From: Paenibacillus cymbidii
GTDB lineage: Bacteria; Bacillota; Bacilli; Paenibacillales; NBRC-103111
Reading direction: 5' to 3'
DNA length: 64,000 nt
NCBI RefSeq assembly: GCF_004764705.1
Contig: NZ_SHLX01000033.1
Location: 1 to 64,000 of the forward strand
The position numbers and the translations under genes are program-made. Positions 17,259-24,543 of the stretch are shown piece by piece. Below the pieces are notes generated by a model. That model did no database searches, was not told the origin of the DNA, and worked only from the letters and a program-made list of their open reading frames with translations. The stretch's first letter is position 1. Each line of letters opens with the position of its first letter.

Positions 17259-18902
17259 TTATTTGCTTTTGGCCAGCTTGTCGTTGAATATTTTGACCAG
17301 TTCGTCCGAGCGCAGCTTCTTGACGCCGGCGATGAACGAATCCCAGTCGCTCATCGGCTTCTGGCCCAAAATAAACTTGATCGCATTTTCGCTGATGTAC
17401 GTACTCAGCGGCGTGCTGATTTCCGCCTTCTTCGAATTTTCGTCCTTCGTCCAGAGCAGCACCGGATCGGATTGCAGGAAGCCGATTTCGTCCAGCTTCT
17501 TCAGGTTGTTGATGTCGAACAACGCCCGCTCCTGCTCGCCTTCCTTGAAGTTGACCAGGTTAAACCGGTGGAAGGCGGGGAAGATGCCCGTCAGCCACAC
17601 CGTATAATAGCCGGAATCCTGCAGCTTCTTCATGCCGGCCGGATAATTGCCGCTCGCGTCCATCGTCCAGACGCTTTGCACCTTGTCGAGCCGGTAACCG
17701 GACGGCGTTTTCGCGTCGCGGGCAAACGTCTCGCCTTCTTTGCCCATCAGGAAAAACTCGACGCCCTCGTCACTGTACGTATAATCCATCGCCCGGACGA
17801 TGTCGTCGATGTACTTCGACTTTTTGCTGATGACGACCGGCGAACGATAGCCGATGTTGAAATGATCGCTGCGCGGAATGGAAGGCATGTAGCCGTCGAT
17901 CTTGAACGGCATGATCGCCTTCACGTCGATCGCCGGGTCGTTCTTCGGATTCAGCTGGCTGAGACCGAACGTCGGCTGCTCGCGCACGAGCGGATATTTG
18001 CCGCTGTTGTAGCCGGCGAACAACTCGGCGTCCTTCATCGTCAGGAAGTTCGGGTCAAGCAGCTTCTGCTCGTACATCCAGCGCTCGAACTCCACCCACA
18101 TCTTGTAGCGCTTCTCGTCGTCCACCGGCGAGAACACGTACTGCTTCTTGTCCTTGTCGAAACGGATGCCGTCGCCAACGCCGAAGTACGACTGCGTCGA
18201 CCAGTTATAGTACGTATACCCGAGCCGCGTCGATGTGATCGGCCCCCCGGTTTGCTCCTTAAGCGCAAGGAACGCTTTTTTCAGGTCGTCGACGCTGCCG
18301 ATTTTGCTCGCGTCCAGCCCCGCCTTTTTCAGCATGTCGTTGCGGACGTACCACAGGCTGCTCGCGAACTCGAAATCCTGAATGAACGGGAACCCGTATA
18401 TTTTGCCGTCGTCGGGATTGCGCATCCGTTTCTCGACATCCGGGTATTTTTTCAACCATTTCTGCAGGTTCGGCAGCTTGCCGCTATTCAAATAATCGTC
18501 TAGCGGCACGAACAGGTCCGGGCCGTACCGGTTGAACGACTGATCATCCGAGAAAAATTTCATCATATCCGGCAAATCGTTCGAAGCGAGCGTAATGTTC
18601 ATCTTTTCGACGAACGAATCGCGCGGCGGGCTGTTCACCTCGAACTTGACGCCGGTTTTTTTGCCCCACTCGACGAATACCGGCAAATCGCTGCTGATCG
18701 GCAGCCCCGGGTCCCACGCCGTCATAAATTTGACCGTTGGCGTCTCTTTCTTCGCGACCGGCGTCGCGCTGCCGGCCGCCGTCGGGCTCGCCGAAGCGCT
18801 CCCCTTGTCCTCCGTCTTCGAGCCGCACCCTGCCGCAACAACCGACATCCCCAGCGTCACCGCAAGCAACCCGTTCGTCCATTTGCGTCCATACCTGCTC
18901 AT
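17259..18902 (-). CDS. Extracellular solute-binding lipoprotein of the second sugar importer
   Basis: The 547-residue lipoprotein starts at ATG 18902, 7 nt after AGGGAGG; more upstream codons lack a site. The signal peptide ends in the lipobox VAAGC, with Cys26 the lipidated residue, followed by a Ser/Ala/Thr linker. The mature domain fits the LplA/YtcQ-type binding proteins that work with LplB and YtcP permeases (MNITLASNDLPDMM and the GKEGETFARDAKTPSGY region). It follows the two permease genes after about 130 bp on the same strand. Its distance from the cluster 1 binding protein in sequence suggests a different ligand. The product of the beta-helix enzymes is the obvious candidate, but that is inference. 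Confidence 0.92.
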   Translation of the reverse strand: MSRYGRKWTNGLLAVTLGMSVVAAGCGSKTEDKGSASASPTAAGSATPVAKKETPTVKFMTAWDPGLPISSDLPVFVEWGKKTGVKFEVNSPPRDSFVEKMNITLASNDLPDMMKFFSDDQSFNRYGPDLFVPLDDYLNSGKLPNLQKWLKKYPDVEKRMRNPDDGKIYGFPFIQDFEFASSLWYVRNDMLKKAGLDASKIGSVDDLKKAFLALKEQTGGPITSTRLGYTYYNWSTQSYFGVGDGIRFDKDKKQYVFSPVDDEKRYKMWVEFERWMYEQKLLDPNFLTMKDAELFAGYNSGKYPLVREQPTFGLSQLNPKNDPAIDVKAIMPFKIDGYMPSIPRSDHFNIGYRSPVVISKKSKYIDDIVRAMDYTYSDEGVEFFLMGKEGETFARDAKTPSGYRLDKVQSVWTMDASGNYPAGMKKLQDSGYYTVWLTGIFPAFHRFNLVNFKEGEQERALFDINNLKKLDEIGFLQSDPVLLWTKDENSKKAEISTPLSTYISENAIKFILGQKPMSDWDSFIAGVKKLRSDELVKIFNDKLAKSK

Positions 18903-19032
18903 CGTTTGACCTCCCTGTGCATTCATTTCGCCTTGCCCTTTTCGCTTTCCCGTTTTCAACTGTCGCCTTTCAACCGCTGCGCGCCGCTCCGCTTCCGTTT
19001 CGCCAGGCATCCCCCCTCTCGCCATAACCCGG

Positions 19033-19926
19033 CTACCCTTTGATGGAGCCGACGAGAACGCCTTTGACGAAATATTTCTGGATGAACGGGTACACCAGCA
19101 CGATCGGGCCGATCGTCACGAAAATCGTCGCCATGCGGATACCTTCCGTCCGTCCGAGAAAAGCGGCGGCGTCGAACATCGAGTTGGCGTTGTCGACCGC
19201 GTCGCTGGAGAGCACTTCGTTCGCAATCAGAATGCGGCGCAAAATGATCGTAAGCGGCTGCATGTCGGGAGAGGTCAAATACATCAACGGCCCGAAATAG
19301 GCGTTCCAGAAGCCGACACTGGCAAACAGCGAGATCGTCGCCAGAATCGCCTTCGACAACGGCAGAACGATGCGGGTGAAAATGTGCCAATCGTTCGCGC
19401 CGTCCATGAACGCGGATTCGTACAGCTCCTGCGGGATGCCCTGGAAATTCGTGCGCAGGATGATGATGTTCCAGAAGCCGAACGCCGAGGGAAGCGCAAT
19501 CGCCCAGATCGTGTCGAGCATTCCCAGGCTTTTGATATTGAGAAACGCCGGAATGAGGCCGCCGCTCACGAACATCGTAACCGTAAAATAGAGGGTCAGC
19601 GCCGTTCGCGCCTTAAACCTTCGCAGCGACAGCGGGTACGCGGTCAAGCTGCCGATGGCGAGCACGAGAAAGGTGCCGAGCGCCGTGTAGCGAATACTGT
19701 TCCAGTAGGCGTTGACGATCTGATTGTCGTGGAACACCGCCGCATACGACTGCCAGTTGATTCCTTTCGGCAGCAGGCCGATCTGGTGATTGGCGATCGG
19801 AAGCGGCGCGCTGACCGATATCGAAAACATGTAAACGAACGGCACCAGAATCGATAACGTCAGCAAGATAAGCAGCAAATAGTTGGCTGCGTCGAACAAC
19901 CGGTTGGCGAAGCCGCTGTTTTTCAT
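19033..19926 (-). CDS. ABC sugar transporter permease, YtcP/LplC type
   Basis: This permease has 297 residues from ATG 19926, preceded by AAGGGGGAA. It carries several transmembrane helices, the EAA loop YESAFMDGANDWHIFTRIVL and the family C-terminus FIQKYFVKGVLVGSIKG, as in the paralogous permease at 3746. It follows its partner permease by 14 bp, so the two are almost certainly co-translated. Together with the binding protein at 17259 it forms the second importer. No ATPase gene accompanies it. Confidence 0.93.
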   Translation of the reverse strand: MKNSGFANRLFDAANYLLLILLTLSILVPFVYMFSISVSAPLPIANHQIGLLPKGINWQSYAAVFHDNQIVNAYWNSIRYTALGTFLVLAIGSLTAYPLSLRRFKARTALTLYFTVTMFVSGGLIPAFLNIKSLGMLDTIWAIALPSAFGFWNIIILRTNFQGIPQELYESAFMDGANDWHIFTRIVLPLSKAILATISLFASVGFWNAYFGPLMYLTSPDMQPLTIILRRILIANEVLSSDAVDNANSMFDAAAFLGRTEGIRMATIFVTIGPIVLVYPFIQKYFVKGVLVGSIKG

Positions 19927-19940
19927 TGTGCCGTTCCCCC

Positions 19941-20894
19941 TTACCAGAGCGACTGGCCGTTCGCCTTGCGGCTCAAACGGTTGGTCACATACAGGATGAG
20001 GAACGAAGCGACACTGTTCATCAGTCCGACCGCGGTCGCGAAGCTGAAGTTGCGCTCCACGATGCCTCGCCGGTACACATAGGTTTGGATGACGTCTCCC
20101 GTTTCGTACAAGGCGGGGTTGAGCATCAGGTACACTTTTTCGAAACCGACGTTGATGATGTCGCTGGCGTGCAGGATGAACAGGATCGTAATCGTCGGCA
20201 GCAGGCCGGGGATGCTGATGTGCCACATGCGCCGAAACCGGTTCGCTCCGTCCATGTAGCTCGCTTCGTACAGCTCGGGATCGATTCCCGTCAGCGCGGC
20301 GATATACAGAATCGAACCCCAGCCTATCCCTTGCCAGATGCCGCTGCCGATATAGAGCGTACGGAAATAGCCGGATTCGTTAAAAAAGGGAATTTGCTCC
20401 AGTCCCATCTGCTGCAGGATCGCATTGACCGGCCCGTTCGAGCCGAGCAGCTGCACCATCATCCCGACCACGACAACCATCGCGATAAAATGCGGCAAAT
20501 AGCTGATCGACTGAAACAGCCGCTTCCAGCGCATGCTCGTAATTTCGTTCAGCAGCAGCGCCAGCACAATCGGCGGCCAGAAGCCGAAGAGGATGCTGTA
20601 AAACCCGAGCACCAGCGTGTTGCGAATGACCCGGACCGCATAAGGATCGTGGAAGAAGCTGATGTAGTGCTTCAGGCCGACCCACGGGCTGCGGTCGAAG
20701 CCGAGCACCAGATCGTATTGCTTGAATGCGATCGTGATGCCGTACAGCGGCCTGTAGTGAAACAGGAAAAATCCGATGACAGCGGGGCATACCATAAGAT
20801 ATAGTATGTAGTTTCTCTTGAGCTCCTCCCGGGCCCGGCTCCATACCGCCACAGGGCGTACGGCAAGCCGGGAGCGCTCGTGCATCCGTTCCAC
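19941..20894 (-). CDS. ABC sugar transporter permease, LplB/YteP type
   Basis: The 317-residue membrane protein probably starts at GTG 20894, because AAGGAGAGG is 5 nt upstream; the next ATG at 20885 is 14 nt from it. The YRPLYGITIAFKQYDL segment and the EAA loop YEASYMDGANRFRRMWHISI place it in the LplB group. It is the first transporter gene after the response regulator, with a 118-bp leader that contains a CAACAA / TTGTTG inverted repeat. This position suggests the two-component system at 21013-24409 activates the transporter in response to the external substrate. Confidence 0.92.
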   Translation of the reverse strand: MERMHERSRLAVRPVAVWSRAREELKRNYILYLMVCPAVIGFFLFHYRPLYGITIAFKQYDLVLGFDRSPWVGLKHYISFFHDPYAVRVIRNTLVLGFYSILFGFWPPIVLALLLNEITSMRWKRLFQSISYLPHFIAMVVVVGMMVQLLGSNGPVNAILQQMGLEQIPFFNESGYFRTLYIGSGIWQGIGWGSILYIAALTGIDPELYEASYMDGANRFRRMWHISIPGLLPTITILFILHASDIINVGFEKVYLMLNPALYETGDVIQTYVYRRGIVERNFSFATAVGLMNSVASFLILYVTNRLSRKANGQSLW

Positions 20895-20911
20895 TCGATC
20901 CTCTCCTTGGG

Positions 20912-20927
20912 CAACAAAGCCTTGTTG
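20912..20927. promoter_or_regulatory. Inverted repeat in the transporter leader
   Basis: CAACAAAGCCTTGTTG has 6-nt arms around a 4-nt centre and lies 18 nt upstream of the GTG start of the permease gene, just before its ribosome binding site. It could be an operator (for example a catabolite-type or AraC half-site pair) or a short RNA stem. Function is unproven. Confidence 0.35.
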
Positions 20928-21012
20928 TTATCGCTTACATACCCGAGTATAGAGTGTCGAACGAACGGAAGGAATGGAAGGAACCATAGGCCTAATGGAA
21001 AAAACGAGAAAC

Positions 21013-22539
21013 TTATTTCATGTAATGCGAAGGCGGCACGCCTGTCGCTTTTTTGAACACTTTGCTGAAATAGAGCGGGTCCTGGAACCCTACCGCTTCC
21101 GCCACCTGCTTGAGCAGGATGCCCGGCTGCTCGCCCATGAGCCGCTTGGCCGCCGCTACCCGCAGGTCGGTCACATATTCGCCCGGCGTCAACCCCGTGC
21201 CTTTGCGGAACAGTTGGCTGATGTAACCGGGAACGAGCCCGAACTGCCGGGACAAGTCCTGCAGCGTAATCGGCTGGGCGAACCGCTGCTCCAGATAGCC
21301 CGCGACTTCGGCAACAAACTTGTCGTGATAGTCGGCGCCCGGCTTCGGGCGGGTTTGATCCGCGAGGAGCGGCGCGAACTGGAACGACACGTTCTGCAGC
21401 AAATCTTCGTACCCGACCGCTCCCGAAACGGCGGCCTCCAGCTCCAGCGTCCACGGGTGGGGAAACGCCGCTTCCCGCTCGTGCTGCAGCGCCGTCCGTT
21501 CCAGCAGATCCGCCGTCCGTTTCAGCGCGCGCGCGACGGTCAACTGCCGCCAGCCGGCTTGCCGGCCTTCCTCCAGCCACGACCGCAGCAAATACAGGAA
21601 CGAGTCCTTGTTGCCCGCCGCCATCGCTTCGGCCAGTTTGCGTTCCCATTCGTCGAAGCGCAGGTCGTAGACGGACGCCTGCCGATCCTCGTTTCCAATC
21701 GCGGCGGAACGCCCGAATACCGCCCCTTTGACCAGCTTCTTCCGCAAGTCGTAAGCGACGGCGGCAAGCTCGGACAATTCGGCAAAAGCGGGCGATGCGA
21801 CGAGCGTAAGCGGAACCGCTCCTCCTTCCAGCGCACGCAGCAGCGTTTGCCCCAGCGCGTCAGCCTCCTCGGTCCGGCCATCATCGGGCCAACCGACCAA
21901 CAGCAGCCGTTCGTTGTCGAAGGCGCCTTCGGTCAGCCAATGCCGGGCAGACAGCGGGAGATGGTCGCCGATCCCGCTTCTCCGGTCTTCCGTCTCCCAA
22001 TAGACGATGCCCGGGTGAAGCGGGTCCTCCGCCATCGTGCAATACGCACCCGCGCATACCAAATACAGCCGGTACGAGGCGAAACGCATGGTGGGCGGGA
22101 CCTTCGGCACCGGCTTGTGCGACAACAGGTCCTGCAGCACGTTCGCCTCCGCCCGCTCCCGCAGCTGGCCGCACTTGACGGCCAGCCGGTCGAGCAGGGC
22201 GCGCAGCTCCTTTTCCTTCACCGGCTTGACGAGGTAATCCTCCGTCTGCAGCTGCAGCGCCCGCTGCGCGTAATGAAAATCCGGATACGCGCTCAGCACG
22301 ACCGCAATCAGCTCGGGATTCGCCTTCTTCGCGATTTCAAGCAATTGCAGCCCGTCCATCATCTGCATGCGAATATCCGTAATCACGACGTCCGGCTGCA
22401 GTGCGGCAATCGCCTCCAGCGCTTCCTCGCCGTCGTAAGCCTCCCCGACGACGGTGAATTGCGGCTGCAGCTCCGCAATCATCCGGCTCAGCGCCCGGCA
22501 GAACGGCACTTCATCATCGACGACCAGCACGCGGTACAT
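21013..22539 (-). CDS. AraC-type response regulator (YesN-like)
   Basis: The protein has 508 residues from ATG 22539, with AAAGGAG 8 nt upstream. Residues 1-120 are a receiver domain with Asp8/Asp9, phospho-acceptor Asp55 in VVITDIRMQMMDG and the conserved Lys in YLVKPVKE. A middle region of about 270 residues has no recognisable motif. The last 100 residues contain two AraC-type helix-turn-helix motifs (ITLQDLSRQFGLVPGYISQL and the KQVAEAVGFQDPLYFSKVFK segment). The start codon lies 26 bp inside the kinase gene, so the pair is translationally coupled. It probably activates the adjacent permease, binding-protein and beta-helix genes, as YesN-type regulators do. Confidence 0.92.
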   Translation of the reverse strand: MYRVLVVDDEVPFCRALSRMIAELQPQFTVVGEAYDGEEALEAIAALQPDVVITDIRMQMMDGLQLLEIAKKANPELIAVVLSAYPDFHYAQRALQLQTEDYLVKPVKEKELRALLDRLAVKCGQLRERAEANVLQDLLSHKPVPKVPPTMRFASYRLYLVCAGAYCTMAEDPLHPGIVYWETEDRRSGIGDHLPLSARHWLTEGAFDNERLLLVGWPDDGRTEEADALGQTLLRALEGGAVPLTLVASPAFAELSELAAVAYDLRKKLVKGAVFGRSAAIGNEDRQASVYDLRFDEWERKLAEAMAAGNKDSFLYLLRSWLEEGRQAGWRQLTVARALKRTADLLERTALQHEREAAFPHPWTLELEAAVSGAVGYEDLLQNVSFQFAPLLADQTRPKPGADYHDKFVAEVAGYLEQRFAQPITLQDLSRQFGLVPGYISQLFRKGTGLTPGEYVTDLRVAAAKRLMGEQPGILLKQVAEAVGFQDPLYFSKVFKKATGVPPSHYMK

Positions 22540-24409
22540 CGGCCTCGCTCCTTTCTCGTTCGGACTCCGGCGTTCCGCAAGCCCCAAGTTCGACCTCCGC
22601 TCCGCCGTCCGGCCGGTTGGCCAACCGGAAGAGCAGGCGGCTGCCAAACTCGATTTTCAGCCGCTCGTAAGTGTTTTTTATTCCGCTGCCGTCCGCGCGC
22701 TCCGGTTCGTTCGCCCCGCTTCCCGTTTCCGGCAGCGGATCGTCTCCGCTCCACTGGCGGAGCACCGGCGCGGGAAAGCCGCTCCCGTCGTCGCGAATGC
22801 GGATCGACCAGCCGTCTTCCCGGACGTGGCCGCGAATCTGAATATGCCACGGGTATCGTTTGCGCGCGAAGGCGTGTTTGATCGCATTTTCGACAAAAGG
22901 CTGCAAGGTCAGCTTCGGCACCTTCTCCTCCATCACCGCTTCGGGGATATCGATCTCGAATGTCAAGTGGTCCTCGTATCGCGTCTTCATAATGTGCAAA
23001 TAGTTGAGCGTGTGCTCGACCTCGTCGCGTACACGGACGGTGCTGTCGCTCGCATAGGTCACGTAGCGCAGCATGTCGACCAGCATCGAGCAGACGCGGA
23101 GAATATCGGGATTGCCGGTGTCGCGCCCCATCATGCCAATAAGAGACAATGTGTTGTACAGAAAATGCGGATTGATTTGCGCCTGCAGTGCAATATACCG
23201 GGCCTTCAATTCGCGCGCGTACGACTGAACGGCCTGCTCCTTCGATTCCTCGAGCCGGTCCAGCATTTTGCGGAACGAATGATAGAGGTGCACGACTTCG
23301 TTATGGGTGGCGTTGATGTCGACTTTCTCGAACAACCGGACCGCGTGGTCCCGCCGAAACGGCACTTCGCCCATAATGCGGGTCAGCCGGGTGAGCGGTT
23401 TGACCGCCATGCGCGACGATACGTACACGGTCAGCAGCGACACGGCAAGCAGCGCCAGCCCGGTGGCCGCAAACCAATAGCCGGTGCGCCGAATCGGCGC
23501 CGCCAGTTCGCTCCAGCGCTCCGACACGACGACGATCCATTCGGAGTTGCGCGAGCGGGTCGCCGCCAGCACATAGTTGCCGGGAGCGCGCAGTTGCATC
23601 GTAAACGCGGTTCCCGCCTGCTCGCGGACAGCCGGGTAGAGCGCCTCCGCCAACGCGCGTTCCCCGTCCGTCGCCTGCTCCGCCGGCGGAACGACAAGTC
23701 CGTCGTTCTGCCCGAACACCATGACCTGTTTGACGCCGTCGCGAATCGCGGCATCGTGCTGCATCGTACCGAGCAAAGCAAGCCTGTCGTAAGGCACTTG
23801 AATTTCGACGATCGAATGGTAGTTGCCGTTCGTTTCGATCCGGCGAATCACGGAGATGACCTGCTGCCCCGCTTCACCCCACGGGTCGGCGTGCGGCGGC
23901 AGTATCCACTGGTTGCGCGGCGGCTCGAAGCTGCCGGGCGGCTTGTCCTGAAACCACGGCTTGTCCTTGATTCCTTCCTGCACTTTTACGCTGTCGGCAT
24001 AAGCGCCGATGCTGATAATCGCCCCTTTGCCGCTGATCACCGAGATGCGGTAGAACGACAGCACGTCGACGCCGACGATCGCGCTGATCGTTCCTTGCAG
24101 CCTCCCCGCCGCCGCGGGATTTTGGCGAAAATACGCTTCCGGCCGTTCGGCAAACGAAAGCAAATAAAACGTGCTGGCGACGTCCGTATTCGCCTTGATC
24201 TGCGAAGCCAGCAGGTCGGCGGCCTGCAGCATGGCGTCGATTTGGCCTACCGCCCGCTCGGCGTCCTGCTGCAGCGAGCCGAGCAGCGCCTCGCTGGCGA
24301 TCTGCTTGTCTCTCCAGTAAAACGCGCCGAATGTCGACAGAATCAGAATAAGCACGATGAACGAATAAATCAGAAACAGCTTGGTACGGAAGCTCACACT
24401 GGGGAGCAT
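22514..24409 (-). CDS. Sensor histidine kinase (YesM-like)
   Basis: The 631-residue membrane kinase starts at ATG 24409 after AGAGGT. A transmembrane helix near residues 12-32, an extracellular Cache-like domain of roughly 240 residues, a second helix near 290-310 and a HAMP segment precede the His_kinase domain. The phospho-acceptor histidine is in QAQINPHFLYNTL, and the ATPase domain shows VENAIKHAF, RDDGSGFP and GSGIKNTYERL. This layout is that of YesM-type kinases, which sense extracellular sugars and phosphorylate AraC-type regulators. Its 3' end overlaps the regulator gene by 26 bp. A terminator upstream separates it from the beta-helix gene. Confidence 0.92.
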   Translation of the reverse strand: MLPSVSFRTKLFLIYSFIVLILILSTFGAFYWRDKQIASEALLGSLQQDAERAVGQIDAMLQAADLLASQIKANTDVASTFYLLSFAERPEAYFRQNPAAAGRLQGTISAIVGVDVLSFYRISVISGKGAIISIGAYADSVKVQEGIKDKPWFQDKPPGSFEPPRNQWILPPHADPWGEAGQQVISVIRRIETNGNYHSIVEIQVPYDRLALLGTMQHDAAIRDGVKQVMVFGQNDGLVVPPAEQATDGERALAEALYPAVREQAGTAFTMQLRAPGNYVLAATRSRNSEWIVVVSERWSELAAPIRRTGYWFAATGLALLAVSLLTVYVSSRMAVKPLTRLTRIMGEVPFRRDHAVRLFEKVDINATHNEVVHLYHSFRKMLDRLEESKEQAVQSYARELKARYIALQAQINPHFLYNTLSLIGMMGRDTGNPDILRVCSMLVDMLRYVTYASDSTVRVRDEVEHTLNYLHIMKTRYEDHLTFEIDIPEAVMEEKVPKLTLQPFVENAIKHAFARKRYPWHIQIRGHVREDGWSIRIRDDGSGFPAPVLRQWSGDDPLPETGSGANEPERADGSGIKNTYERLKIEFGSRLLFRLANRPDGGAEVELGACGTPESERERSEADVPRAGRR

Positions 24410-24496
24410 TGGCGACCTCTTTCTGCCGGGGCGGCGGGTAAACCGGTTTGCCTGCAATACCAGTATAAAGGAGACGCTTTCATTAGATAACCCCGC

Positions 24497-24537
24497 AAAA
24501 AACGAGACGAACTCGCCCCCGAAACGGAGGGCGAGTT
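24497..24537 (-). terminator. Intrinsic terminator after the larger beta-helix gene
   Basis: On the minus strand, 6 nt after the stop at 24544, arms AACTCGCC and GGCGAGTT enclose a 12-nt loop. A run of six T follows after 7 nt. This should end transcription of the beta-helix gene before the kinase gene starts at 24409. Confidence 0.65.
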
Positions 24538-24543
24538 TCCCGA